Positions 12,201 to 22,879 of a DNA stretch of 64,000 nt are shown one piece after another. Location of the stretch: assembly GCA_964019055.1 (NCBI GenBank), contig OZ025221.1, positions 6,664,468 through 6,728,467 on the forward strand. The letters run 5' to 3'. The stretch's first letter is position 1. Every line of letters begins with the position of its first letter. The notes beneath the pieces were generated by a model. The model was given only the letters and a program-made list of their open reading frames with translations. It ran no database searches and was not told the origin of the DNA. This stretch comes from Anthopleura xanthogrammica. Taxonomy: Eukaryota; Cnidaria; Anthozoa; Actiniaria; Actiniidae. The translations under genes were made by a program, and so were the position numbers.

Positions 12201-15200
12201 TGGCAGTGCTTGTGCCCTTTTTAAACAAGAAAATAAAGGTACTAACTTTATCTCTTTCTTCTTGATTTGTGTCGAGGGCCCATGAAAGGTACCTACAATA
12301 ACAAAGGATTTAGGAAAGATTAAAATGTGTTTGGAAATTGTCTAATATATGCAATTTGATATGCTATACGTTTTTAACACTCATAATCAGGGTTTGAAAT
12401 AACCGACAGTCAATGGACAATGTCCAGCCAGAAATGGAACTTGTCCAGTCAAATCTTTGCCTTGACAGTAATTTTGACCAGTAATGTTAAGCAAGAAACA
12501 AGGTATGACCAAGCTAAAACTAATTTGGCCAGGGCTCAAAATAATGGCTAGTCAACAGTCAATGTCCAGCCAAACTTGGTACTTGACAGGTCAAATACAG
12601 TTTGGAATGGACATGTTGACCAGTCATATTTGGAAAAAATAAAAAAAAAACCCGGACATCTTAACTGACATATGACTGGCAATTATTTTTGAGCCCTGAT
12701 GACCAGCAGCTGATAGACCATTATTTCAAGCCCTGCATACAAGGTTTACCATGTTTCTCTGTTTTTTTCCTTGGCTTCTCGTTCATATTTTTCTAATGTC
12801 CTTTTGTCTACTTGTCCTGTCAAATACCTGGAACAGATTAAAGAACAAAAACTGGTGACTTTTTCTTCATTATAGTTCTAAGATTACAAAGGTATCTTTA
12901 AATCACTATTAAAATACAGGTACTATGCTTCTCAGTTGAGCTTGGAACGACCAAAGTTATGTCAAGAAGTTATGTTGTTGAAAAGTGGATGTTGTCAGGG
13001 GTAACAATAAATGTATTCAATAGGAAGCAAGCATGATACTGACATTACCGCTGCGGCAATTAAGCTCATGAATTTTTCCCACACTATATGATTCAATACT
13101 TTTGACGTTGCCCCTGTCAACATGCACTTTTCAACAACAAAACTTTGGTCGTTCAAAGCTCAACTGAGAAGCGTACAGTAGTAACAGCAATAACAGCACT
13201 TACATAACATGACCTCCAATTGTTGATTTGCCTGCATCTGTAATAAACAAATGAAAAATTATCTAAGTAACCAATAATGTAAGTAATAATAACAACAACA
13301 ACAATAATAATAATAATAATATTTTTTGCCGGCCTGCATGACAGTCTGGATGTAATATTTTCCCATTTAACCATGTATCAATGATCTTAAATTCAATTCT
13401 TTGTTTAGTAATAGTATGTGCTAAGAATGTATGTACTGTATGATGGATGGGATTCAAAGAAAGAATCTTATGACCCTTTTCATAATTCTGTGACTCTGTG
13501 ACTGTGACTGACTCCAGATGTCTGGCACCTTAGCTTCTGTCAATCAAACCTACAGCTAGCCAAGCTCATTTCTATTGAGCGATAAGTAAAATCATGTGAC
13601 AGCAATTTTGAAATTTCTTTTGATGAGAATGAATTCGGCCTGTCGTAAATTTGATTGACAGAAGCCAATACACCAAATGTCTGGAGTTGGTTAGGACACA
13701 TTTATGAAAAGGGCTGTTAAGAGGAAAACATCATGCGCACGCGAAATCAATCTATTATAACCTTGAAATAAAATGTGATTATTCCCACAGGGATCCCACA
13801 CAATGTTTTACGTAACATACCGACATGACCAATAAAGATAATATTCACATGTTCTCTTGCATCTTCCTCTTCCTCTTCTTCCGCAGCAATTTCTTTTTTC
13901 TTGGGTTTTGTGGTTTCAGGTTTAACCTTTGTTTCTTCTTCTTTTTCTTCCTCTAAATTACAAATTTTAAAAACATGATTAAACTAAAATAATGTGTTTT
14001 ACCTAAAAAATAACCAAGCTCCATTTGATTAAAAACCATCATCATATTCCTGTATTTACCAAGGCTTAAAAATTAATAATGGTTGGTCAACAGTCAATGT
14101 CTGGCCAAATTTGGTACTTGACTGGTCAAATACAGTTTTGAACGGACATGTTACCAGTCATATTAGAAAAAAATAAAATAAAATATTATACACTGGAAAT
14201 CTTGACCGGCATATGACTGGCCATTATTTTGAGCCCTGATTTACTGTTTCAAATAATGATCTTTTTTTGTTTTTTTTCAAACTAAAACCCAATAAACTAT
14301 GAAGTACAGTACTTGGTAATGAAGATATTACTTAAAAAGATTTGGTTTATATTGATACATGTATAGGGTTTGTGCAGTATTCCTTAAAAACAATTTTTTG
14401 ATAGTATTCAGGCAAGAATATGAATGTTTCAAAATTATCAGTTACATTAGGTCACATTTTTGCTACTTCCTCATACTCATATTGCTGGTTTTCAATCATT
14501 CCCAAGAGAATGGAAAAACAAACAACATGGTTGCCATGCAACAAGACTGATTACAAATCTTTTGTAAATTTCAACCAAGATGGCACCTATGACGCCATGT
14601 GATAACCAGCATTACTGCTAATGGAATAGATTTTGAAATTACTACATTGACAGCCAAAAATCCTTTCTGCAATTTTCGAGGGGTAATCAAGTGTTTTTTA
14701 AGTGTGCTTGAAAATAGATTTCAAATTACAAAACTGCCAAGGCAGAGAGTTTGAGAAATAGTCTAAACCCTGTATCAACAGGTGTCTTACCGTCATCTTC
14801 CTCCATTTCTTCTGGTTTTGATTCAACTTCTGATTTTTTATCAACTTCCATGTCATTGTTGGCTGCTTCCTCTGAAAAAGGAAAAAATATATTATAATCA
14901 TTATTGATCTTCATTGACCTAACTTATGACAGTCAAGAGCTTTAATGTGTGACATAGTACAGGGCATGAAATAATGACTGGTCTATTGCTAGTCTTCATG
15001 ACCAGCAGTATAAGTTTCAGCTTGGTCATACCCCATTTCTGGCTCAACATTACTGCAATTCTAGCCAGGCATTGTCTGTTGACCAGCTGCCCCATTTTTA
15101 TGTCAATGCCTTGCCATATAATAAATATCTTATTAACCTCGTTTGCTCTGTCCAAACTACAAGTTATGGATCCTCATTCTTTCCACTGCCTTATGGCCCA

Positions 15201-16699
15201 CCCGCTACGAGCTTGTGTCATAAGGCAGTGGAAAAAACTTGGTCCATAACTTACGGTATTACCTCGCACTCAGTTCATAAGAACTATATATTTATTGACG
15301 TACAATATACAGTATGGAGATCTTTGCAAATGCTCCAAGTGATATTTGGTACTAGAGGACTTTGATGATAATGATGATGATATACCGATAGTCAAGGTAA
15401 ATATTCATTATATTCACAAAGCCTGAGACAAATAATTGTTTTAGGAAAATTTAAGACTTGAATATCATAGAAAAGACAAAATCCAGGATAAAAAACGTTT
15501 TACAAGTAGTATTACCTCTGCTCTGGCAAACCTCATAATCATGGCTTGACCAGTTAATACCATCTCATAATCACTGGTCGCTCAACCAATCACAGCATTA
15601 GAAACTCAATATTCAAGTCTAAAATTAGACTAGCTAATCTATTTATGAGTTGATACTACTAAACAGAGCAGTTTTCGTATGAGTGGGAAACGGTATGGCA
15701 GATTTGTAGCCGTACCATACCTTACCATAGCTGTAACCATGCAATGTGATTGGATGAATTACAGGAAGTCAATAGGAAGCCATTTCAATGTTATGGTATG
15801 TTGTACCATGTACGTAATGTAATTATAAGTCAGTACCGTGTGTTTCCCACTCATACGAAAACAGCTCTAATATTGAAGTTCTCTTTCCATGTCTGGGGTT
15901 CATTATGATACAACTGCTCAATTTAATGGGGTACGATGATATGGCCTATAGTTGAAAGCAGTATTTTTCCCATTCATTCTAATCATGAATGCAGGATCCC
16001 CCCCCCCCCCCCCAAAAAAAGGGGGAAAAAGGGAAGATTAAATCTGTACTTTCTAAAGGTAAGCTAAAACTGTACAATATTCATTCAGATTGGCTTTCAC
16101 AAATCGTTTCTTGTTATTTCTTGAATTCATACACTCAAAACAAGGAAAGATATGATCATATCAAGTTTACCATTGGGAACTTGAGAACTTTCTTCGTTCG
16201 TTTTATCTTCAGTAGTTGGCTCTGGAGTGTCACTCGAAGACTTATCTGGTTCTTGATGAAAATAAAACAAAACAAAAATAACAGAACTGAGCTTTTATTT
16301 TTCAAGAAGAAAACTTAGAGGAAAAAATAGAATATGACTTAAAAACTTCTTTAAGATTAAAGTTAAGCTTAAATATTTAACGTCAGAAAAATCAAGATAT
16401 CACTGACAACGTAACAAAAATGTCGTGAATAACAAGATATTCATTCACGTTTGAAAGATCGGAGCAGACAGTTAAATTCCAGAAGCGATATATGAAAATA
16501 ACAGGTTATTTAGTTTACCTTGTTGCTGCGGAGTTTTCATAAACGAAGGGACGAAAACCGGAGCATTTACATTTGGTACGAAAGGGCTAGCATTAACATT
16601 GAGTCCTTTAAGTTGTGTCGAAAGATCTTCTCCTGGCCCTGGATCTTCGATCGAATCCCATGAATCAGGAGCTGATGAGTCCTGAGTCGACGACGCCAT
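6296..16699 (-). CDS. GSPT1: Eukaryotic peptide chain release factor GTPase subunit eRF3
   Basis: Nineteen exons, all phase-consistent, total 1725 nt (574 aa): 16519-16699, 16171-16251, 14791-14871, 13821-13952, 13204-13237, 12750-12827, 12247-12292, 11492-11626, 11259-11317, 10839-10934, 10125-10189, 9570-9651, 9298-9391, 8965-9045, 8287-8388, 7668-7739, 7363-7452, 6769-6937, 6296-6342. eRF3 binds eRF1 and uses GTP to drive stop-codon termination in the cytosol. Residues about 33-44 ([12 protein letters not shown]) are a PAM2 motif, which in this family binds the MLLE domain of poly(A)-binding protein. An acidic, low-complexity segment follows (about 61-150). The GTPase domain shows GHVDAGKST (156-164), DAPGHK (233-238) and NKMD (295-298). 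EF-Tu-like domains II and III follow, ending [18 protein letters not shown]. Length fits the family (human GSPT1/2 are somewhat longer at the N-terminus). The start codon is the first ATG of the open frame and gives the conserved SAPDSWD region. Confidence 0.97.
6534..6686. mobile_element. MITE, family 1 (full copy)
   Basis: Terminal inverted repeats of about 27 bp: left aatgttttcccattttagac, right ending gtctgatatgggaaaacatt, which is its near-exact reverse complement. Length about 153 bp; the interior includes ttctttgtttgagttgtat. It lies in the last intron of eRF3. Confidence 0.8.
7156..7190. mobile_element. MITE family 1, solo terminus
   Basis: aatgttttcccatttcagac matches the terminus of the elements at 6534 and 8066; no partner arm was recognised nearby. 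Confidence 0.55.
7945..8003. repeat. (GTT)n microsatellite
   Basis: A run of tgttgttgtt with a few interruptions in an eRF3 intron. It creates spurious Leu-rich and Cys-rich open frames on the plus strand. Confidence 0.9.
8066..8247. mobile_element. MITE, family 1 (second copy)
   Basis: Left arm aatgttttcccatttcagac; the interior ttctttgtttgagttgtatc and tgatactctagggg are shared with the 6534 copy. The right part carries caaggtctgagac and, after an extra segment, aatggaaaaacatt, so the right end is slightly rearranged. Intron of eRF3. Confidence 0.7.
8640..8835 (+). repeat. SINE-like element with tRNA-related head
   Basis: About 8660-8728 resembles a degraded tRNA head with a B-box-like gggtttgattcccagctg. 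It is followed by a T-rich stretch and ttctctgggttctgtggttt, reminiscent of tails of tRNA-derived SINEs in marine invertebrates. The call is from pattern only; boundaries are approximate. Confidence 0.4.
9098..9190 (+). repeat. tRNA-like / SINE head
   Basis: ggctcagtggcctagagcat resembles an A box. gtgggttcaaatcccac gives a perfect 5-bp T-arm with TTCAAAT loop and B box, followed by a T-run. The acceptor stem does not pair, so it is more likely a tRNA-derived retroposon than a working tRNA. The sequence just upstream (tttgaacccac) is an inverted copy of the T-arm. Confidence 0.4.
10550..10752. mobile_element. MITE, family 2
   Basis: About 203 bp between agagcggtttttgtatgagt and its inverted copy ending atgaaaacccctct. 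Each arm includes the conserved gagtgggaaac / gtttcccactc. The interior contains gattggatgaattac and gaagccatttcaatgtta, shared with the 15665 copy. Intronic in eRF3. Confidence 0.8.
11923..12088. mobile_element. Inverted-repeat element (MITE-like)
   Basis: Arms begin atagcccattgtggatattc and end atatcaaatgtgggctat. Inner paired segments include caaggaattcaagacgaggc / gcctcatcttgaattgcttt-like copies. About 166 bp, eRF3 intron. Confidence 0.7.
12531..12697. mobile_element. MITE, family 4
   Basis: Starts agggctcaaaataatggcta and ends ggcaattatttttgagccct, an inverted pair. The interior contains agtcaatgtccagccaaa and ttggtacttgac. A related partial segment lies just upstream at 12390-12500. 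Intron of eRF3. Confidence 0.75.
12922..13177. mobile_element. Inverted-repeat element (MITE-like)
   Basis: Arms actatgcttctcagttgag and ctcaactgagaagcgtacag are inverted, and the pairing continues inward (cgaccaaagtt / aactttggtcg; ttgttgaaaagtg / cacttttcaacaa). About 256 bp, eRF3 intron. Confidence 0.7.
13473..13713. mobile_element. Inverted-repeat element (MITE-like)
   Basis: Arms cccttttcataa and ttatgaaaaggg, with further inner pairs (ctccagatgtctgg / ccaaatgtctggag; gcttctgtcaatcaaa / tttgattgacagaagc). About 240 bp, in the intron beside eRF3 exon 4. Confidence 0.7.
14061..14237. mobile_element. MITE, family 4 (second copy)
   Basis: Interior ggtcaacagtcaatgtctgg and ttggtacttgactggtcaaa match the copy at 12531-12697, and the right end atgactggccattattttga-gccct is conserved. 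The left terminus is degraded. A further partial copy lies at about 14963-15100. Confidence 0.7.
15158..15260. repeat. Hairpin-forming inverted repeat
   Basis: tttccactgccttatggc and cataaggcagtggaaa are inverted with a short loop, flanked by further pairing ttatggatc / ggtccataa. eRF3 intron. Confidence 0.6.
15665..15869. mobile_element. MITE, family 2 (second copy)
   Basis: Arms agagcagttttcgtatgagt and actcatacgaaaacagctct, about 205 bp, with the same interior (gattggatgaattacaggaa, gccatttcaatgtta) as the 10550 copy. Confidence 0.85.
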
Positions 16700-17284
16700 G
16701 GCTTAGTGATATTTAATAAAAAGATCCAGGCAAAAACACGATGTTTTGAAGAATTTCTGTCAAGTTGATCGTGTTTCTTTTCGAGCCACGAGATCGATGG
16801 TGCAATTTTTGCACGCCGGTACAACCACTGAGCATGCGTACAACAAAACCGCTGACCATCAATTCGTGGACTCGTTCTTACAACTGACCGCATCTGATCG
16901 CGTCAAGTGGTCGTGGTCGTATAATTGGGTGTCCGTATTAACAGGGCATTCGTATTATGCAAGTTGTAGGAAAAATGATTACGCAACTTCTTTATCTTGT
17001 TTATTATTAAGTTATATGACCAAAAAAAGATTTTTACATTATACAGAGATGTATTATGGAGATTCATTACTACTGAGGCAGAGGACAGAAACAAGTGCCC
17101 AGAAAAAAATATTTTATTTTGCAGTGCAGGCTTTGACTGTAATTGATTTGTTGGCAAACAGTCTGATATTATTTTTGTTTATTTATTTGATTAACTTATA
17201 TCTTATATGTGTTTAAAATCTTTTTCAGAAGAACAAGTGACGTAACGAGAGTCCCAGAGCTGGGAGACGAGCGAGCGCATTTTC

Positions 17285-17311
17285 ATTTGGCGCGACAATA
17301 TCCCGCCAAAA
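17285..17311. promoter_or_regulatory. Paired E2F-like motifs upstream of eRF3
   Basis: tttggcgcg (17286-17294) and tcccgccaaa (17301-17310) are two inverted E2F-type motifs about 590 bp upstream of the eRF3 start codon. The call is by motif only; the site could belong to an unseen transcript or be chance. Confidence 0.3.
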
Positions 17312-17875
17312 CCACATGCAGGATCTCCCGGTAAAAGCGAGCCATGGTGGAGAGTAATTCGTGCAAGCAAGGTTTATGTTATCCGGAAATCGAAAAAAAA
17401 AATTTTTTCTTGCGTCTTAATTCGACTTTTCTTGGGTCAAAAATAATGAAAAATATGAAACATTTTAATTCATGAAACTTTAATTTCGTGAGTGACTCCT
17501 CAACCTCAATATCGAAAGTGAGCCATTAGCTCTCCAGGCAAAGTTTGGTCAGACGTTAGTCATGCAAAATGAATGTAATATTGATGCGAAACACGTGGTC
17601 TGAAGTGAAATAATCACTAGGGTCAAACTACCAATCTACTCTACTGATGTGGTTAACTATAGCCCCACTTCCCCCTTAAACTCAGTCGGGTCTCGTTTTC
17701 TCCCTTACTTGGACGCGCGGAAATTGGGGGCAAGTTTAAAGCGGCAAGCTTCCATTCTTACTCGGCTCCAATCTCCGCGCGTCCACAGGAATCCTAAAAA
17801 CTCGCCTTTAAAGTCTGGAGGGAAAAGTGGAACTCGATCGCTAGCATTCTATGTGGTTTGGCTGGCACGGCTTGT

Positions 17876-20800
17876 TCAGGTTTGTTCATAACATCTAAGC
17901 TCTCCAAGGGTATGGTAACCCAATTCGTCTTGCCATGTATTCACGTCACCAAACCTAGAAATGAGATAAAAATATCCATTGATTGTATTGGCTTCGCTCA
18001 TGATACAAATTGGAAAAAAAAAAAAAAAATTTAATTATAACAACATTTATAACGAGTCTCGAAGTTTCCACACCATCCGACGTCATTTTTCTAGAGAGTA
18101 AATATAGAATTTGTCACTAAATCACTACATTGCTGTCAGGTGACTGTATTATAGATAGAGGGAGTCGAGCACGAAGAAAGCTTCTAATGGTCAACTGAGA
18201 TATCTACTCCCAGCTACCTAGACCCTTTGCACATGACGGCAAATCAGCTCAATTCGAAGAACAATTAAAACAAAAGAATTTCAGAGAATTGGAAATTCAG
18301 AGTTTTGTCCTCCAAATCGAGCGGCATTCCAAAGCCGGTGCTGCAAGGGGTCTATAATCTTTGAAAGTGAATTCTTGTGGTAAATAGCGTCGAGTTTTGT
18401 TGAAGTAAATGAGTGATCCGCATGATGCACCCGATATATATAGGATATTACATGGTCGCGCGGAGATACGAATTTTATCTTCGAGTGTTGATATGATCTC
18501 TCACGAGTGAGCGCAGCGAACGAGTGAGAGATAGTATCAGCACGAGAAGATAAAATTCGTATCTCCAAGCGGCCATGTAATGTTCTGTTTATTATATGAA
18601 ATCTTCAATGAAAAATAATGGAGAATTTGAGGCTTGCTGAGCAAAAAGTCGAAATTTGACACCACCAGTGTTGATATAAATCGTATCCCCACTGGCCACT
18701 GGTGGGAGTGGGGATATCAATTTTATCATTTTGATGTCACTCAATATCACACTCTATTTCATATGATAAATATATGTATGTAACAGTAAGGAATAAACAC
18801 CCAATTTTTGAGGCACAGTAAAACTTACTGTCATTCAAATCAATTTGTTAATAATTTTGTATATTCTATTATGAACTGTAAATGTACAAAAAAAAAACAA
18901 GATAAAAACCTTAGCATCGTGATTGGCAGGTCATCTTTGTAGCTCAAAAACCCAGAGTCTTCGAGCCACTCATTTGAGTTTTTATTGCAGTTACACTTGC
19001 TCCCACTCTCACAGTTTCCCGCCACCCCGCATGCGCACTTTCCACTGTTAGGAGGAGCACCACCCCAGTAATTCAGTTGACGTCCATCACGTGATACGAG
19101 CCAGGCACTGGTTGAAATGTAAAGAGAATAAATATGAAATAATGTCAGCCACGACAATATATAGAGCTTTTAAGTGTGACGTTAATCTTATAGAAAAACG
19201 ACTTCCGGGTCCAAAACGATAAAGCAGTTCTATGAAGATTTTGTTTACTTTTTCTTCATGGCAGGATTTTTTGTCCAAAGTTCTAATTATTTCAGGTGGA
19301 GGTTAAATCATTGAGTACGTTTTTCGCTTTATTTTAGCAGTATTTTTGAGCAGTTGGACCCGGAAATACGTCACAATTTAACCGCTCTATAGGAAACAGA
19401 ACATTACTTGACCAAGAGTCTCAGCCTTCTACACTCTTCACATTTCACATTTGCTCTATAAATTTATGATGTTATTTTGAATACTTATCATTGAACCAAA
19501 ACATTCGTATTTGATGTACTGTTCGCAGTGAGTTGATACTTTCGTCAGTGCTCCCAGCTGTGCCACGACGTCAGATATCCCATAATAATGTACGTCACGT
19601 CTGTAACATCCTGGAACTTCACATCCCGAAACAAGAGTGCGATTCCAGCTGTCGTGACTCACGACTGTCACGCCAACACCGTTTTTGTCACGCATGTCAC
19701 AGAATACTTGGAATGCGGCAGCTTTTCCACTTGCATCTGGATTGATTGTGTAGTGTCTGCTTTCGTCGTATCCGAGAGATTTGGCATGACTACAGGAACT
19801 TGGAACTGGTAAGAAAGATTATCTGTTAACTGGATGTCGTTAAAGAAATCTTTGAATAATTTCCAATTAAAAATCATCTATAGGGCACATAGTATAACCT
19901 ATTACAGCTAGGGAAAGAATGATTGGGGGAAACGGTGAAGAAAATGAGATCTTATCTAGATTCTTCTGAGAATTCCAAAATACATACATACCCTGCCAGC
20001 CGAGCCAACAACTAATTGCGCATGCGCATTGTTGCATGATCAAAACCTACGGTCATTTACTCAATCTCGTTCCCAGAGCCCTTATTTCTTACTGCGCAGT
20101 AAGAAATAAGGGCTCTGGGAACGAGATTGTCCTTTACTCTGCTTGTAAAATCATTTTACAAGTGGTTTTTAGATAAATCACAGAACATTACTATGTTCTG
20201 TTTTCTAATGAAACACGTCTGAGGCTTTTGAACACTCAAAAAGACGTTAAATTTATGTTTTCCCCAAAAAATCTTTACATGCTTTCGCTACTTCCAGCTT
20301 TGGATGAAGCACGCAATTTTCGACGCACAGGAGTAAGGTACGGCGAAATTTGACTGCACGCGGATGCTAAAAATAGCCCAACGGGAATTCACATGGCGCG
20401 CGCGGTATTAAGAAGTTTCCCTCTCTTATTTATGCTCTCTTGATTCAAAACATACAACTTTTCTTCAATCAATTCCTCATTCATAATATGATAAAACATA
20501 AATATTAAAATGGGTATTTGTCAGTGGCATTTCTACAGAGTGGCTCTTCTTCCACTGAAATTCCAATTGGAATTTAGAGGTTGATTTTAGAGGAGGGAGG
20601 AAAACAGAAGAACCAGGAGAAAAACCTTATGTATATTAAATCCATTAATATTTTACAACTTGCAATAAAAATTAATTGTTTATCGTATTCTTTACGCTTT
20701 TAACAACTCGCAGAAATACTTGTATTCTGCTACGAAGTTGAACCACTCGATTAATTTTCCTTGAAAAGGGCTGAAAAATCTCAATGGAATCATAATGTGT

Positions 20801-22794
20801 TTTGAGAGGTGTAAAGATATATATTTGATTAGAGCTCCTATGATTCACAAGTATAATTTATTATATTTGTAACTAAAAGGATTTCAAATCTCAATCCCAG
20901 CAAGACCCCAGCAGTTATATAACACTTTTCTGGAACTTACTGTAGGTCCGACACCAACTTTAAGTCAGTTATAATTACAACTTTTGAAAACCTTGTCTCG
21001 CGAATCTGACTAGCGCTTCTAAGGAAACTCCAGAATTATCTTTATAAAGTGTGCTCATAGAGGTATCTTAGTGTACCTAATTAATTTTAACATTTTTCTA
21101 AAACTTACTGTAGGTCCGACCAACTTTAATTTATAATTACAAACTTTTGAAAACTTTATCTGTTGAACCTGCTTGACTAACGCTGAGTAAACTCCAGAAG
21201 CATATTTACAAAGCGTGCTCACAAACTGTTTTTTTACTAATTAATTTTAACTTTTTCTGAAACTTACTCGGAAGGTTCGACCAACCTTAAGTTATAATTA
21301 CAAACTTTTCAAAACTTTGCCTATTGAACCCGCTATAAAGGCTCAGATACACGGTGCAACATTCCTTGCAACATTATGATTACAGTACTATTTCAGCAGC
21401 CAAATCAGAGAAAATCTCGATTTTTCCGCTTAATTTACAAGGATAATACAAATAACATAAAAATAATAAAACAGATTAAGTTCAATTTTTTATATTTTAG
21501 TGGGATGTTGCACGCAATGTTGCACCGTGTGTCGGAGCCTTAACGCTTCTAAGAAAACTCCAGAAGTATCTTTACAAAGTGTGCTCATAAACTGATGTAT
21601 ACCTAATAAATTTTAACTTTTTCTGAAACTTACTCGGAAGGTTCGACCAGCCTTAAGTTATAATTACAAACTTTTCAAAACTTTGGCTATTGAACCCGCT
21701 AACTAACGCTTCTAAGCAAACTCCAGAAGAGTATCTTTACAAAGTGTACTCATATGAGAAGTATACCTAATTCCGCCTATCCATCAGCGCCGTGGGATCT
21801 TACTGACTTCGGCTAATTTAGAAATATTATTTTACATAGATCCTTAATTTTTCAGCTTGTTGGGTGAAATGTTTTCTGGCTTACTAATGTAGCTCATGCC
21901 AGATGTGGTACCGGTTGCCTTGAATACTGATTATTTTCATGCTGAAAAGGCTTAGTGAAAATAAATTATTTGACACAGTTAAAAGTTGGCCGAAACAGAA
22001 TAACTTTATTTTCCCAAAGATTATTCGAAAATCATGCGTAATCGTAATAATAAGTCATCTCATGCATCTCGATCTGGATTCTCGGTTTTTTTCACGTGAA
22101 TAGAATTTGTAAGGTCTCTTCCTCAGTTGTTAGTAGGGTTTTTCTCAGGTTTCTCCGCTAAATTCCAATTCGATTTGAGTGCGTTAGACATGCCCTTACT
22201 TAGATCAGCCCAGAGGTTGTTTCAGGATTTGATCTCTGTGAGTTAGCCGGCATACCCTGACTTAGATCAGCCCACAGATTGTTTCACAGTCTATTTGCGT
22301 GTTAGCCGTGCTCTGAATTATACTAACCGAGATGCTGTTTCAGGGTTTCGATAAAATTTAATGGTTTAATATACACCTATATTTTCTTGTGTGTTTCTGT
22401 CAGTACTATAATTCAAAGTCAGTTACATACCTGATGGAACTGTGTAAAAATCATAAAGGTCAGTCTTGGTCAGCCCGCTGTCACCATACTTCTTGATGTC
22501 AAAAAGCTCGCAAACGTGGAGACCCTTCTCGTTTTTTTCGACTCCGAAGTTGAACGACAGGCACCTTGGTTTATGGATGCACATCATTTGACAGTCAAAA
22601 GCCGTGTAAACACTAGACGAAGTTATGTACTGGCCGTCTATGTAGGAGTTGGGTATGCGCTTAAAGTACGAAGAAGATGGAGAGTGGATTCCACTAAATG
22701 GTAACTGCCAGTCTTGAGCGAGAAGTAGCTCAGAAATGTAGCACGTTATGAATAAAGTGTAAGAAATAACCACGACTAAGAGTGAGCCAGGCAT
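17876..22794 (-). CDS. Secreted PAN/apple + CNTNAP-type fibrinogen-like protein (gene A)
   Basis: Four exons: 22431-22794, 19489-19805, 18910-19118, 17876-17954; 969 nt, 322 aa. Start: the open frame extends upstream but the first ATG (22794) precedes a signal peptide (GSLLVVVISYTLFITCY). Residues about 45-117 form a PAN/apple domain with the usual Cys spacing (FDCQMMCIHKPRC ... HVCEL). Residues about 124-322 resemble the fibrinogen-like module of contactin-associated proteins (FQVFCDMRDK, HCEQYIKYEC, LNYWGGAPPNSGKCAC, CNCNKN, DSGFLSYKDDLPIT, LGYHTLGELRCYEQ-stop). There is no transmembrane segment, so it is probably secreted. The intron between exons 2 and 3 keeps frame only as ATAAGT...TTTAC (AT-AC). 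Coral skeletal-matrix proteins with PAN and fibrinogen-like domains exist; biological role here is inferred only as extracellular. Confidence 0.85.
18442..18588. mobile_element. MITE, family 3
   Basis: Arms of about 50 bp: ggagatacgaattttatctt and its inverted copy aagataaaattcgtatctcc. The inner hairpin is ctctcacgagtgagcgcagc / gcgaacgagtgagag. It lies between exons 3 and 4 of gene A. Confidence 0.8.
19119..19488 (-). other. Candidate AT-AC intron in gene A
   Basis: Reading on the minus strand, exon 2 ends at an ATG codon, the intron begins ATAAGTATT and ends TTCTCTTTAC, and exon 3 begins ATT TCA ACC AGT GCC TGG in frame. The alternative GT (four bases later) has no in-frame AG partner: the only nearby AG (CCAG|TGCC) shifts the frame into a stop. 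The ATAAGT end looks like a U2-type site with G replaced by A, not like the U12 ATATCCTT consensus. Confidence 0.65.
20062..20129. repeat. Perfect 68-bp palindrome with no spacer
   Basis: The sequence from 20062 to 20095 is followed immediately by its exact reverse complement, 20096-20129, with centre actgcgcagt. It lies in the long intron 1 of gene A. Confidence 0.95.
20915..21775. repeat. Tandem repeat, about 160-168 bp unit, interrupted by a MITE
   Basis: Units contain aacttactgtaggtccgac or aacttactcggaaggttcga, ttataattacaaactttt, gaacccgct, and ctccagaagtatctttacaa. Copies begin near 20931, 21099, 21257 and 21624. The larger gap between the third and fourth is accounted for by the insertion at 21339-21540. 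Confidence 0.8.
21339..21540. mobile_element. MITE, family 5, inserted into the tandem repeat
   Basis: 202 bp with about 24-bp terminal inverted repeats: aggctcagatacacggtgca at the left and tgcaccgtgtgtcggagcct at the right. It is flanked by TAA on both sides (21336-21338 and 21541-21543), a 3-bp target-site duplication. The interruption of a repeat unit proves it is an insertion. Confidence 0.9.
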
Positions 22795-22865
22795 TTTGAA
22801 ACTCAAGCTACGCTAGGCTATGACATTGTACGTGCAACTCGGAGATAATACTGGCCTGTCCCCGT

Positions 22866-22877
22866 GTCATATATACC
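22866..22877 (-). promoter_or_regulatory. Putative TATA box of gene A
   Basis: On the minus strand, ggtatatatgac lies about 75 bp upstream of the chosen ATG, a sensible TATA-to-start-codon distance. By position only. Confidence 0.35.
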
Positions 22878-22879
22878 GA

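Noticed and set aside
16746..17216. 156-codon plus-strand open frame next to the eRF3 start
   Set aside because: It lies in the eRF3 5' flank and has no domain, signal or splice context; composition looks random.
19087..19278. GT-AG splicing of the gene A intron using CCAG|TGCC
   Set aside because: It shifts the frame and meets a stop about a dozen codons on, destroying a strongly conserved module.
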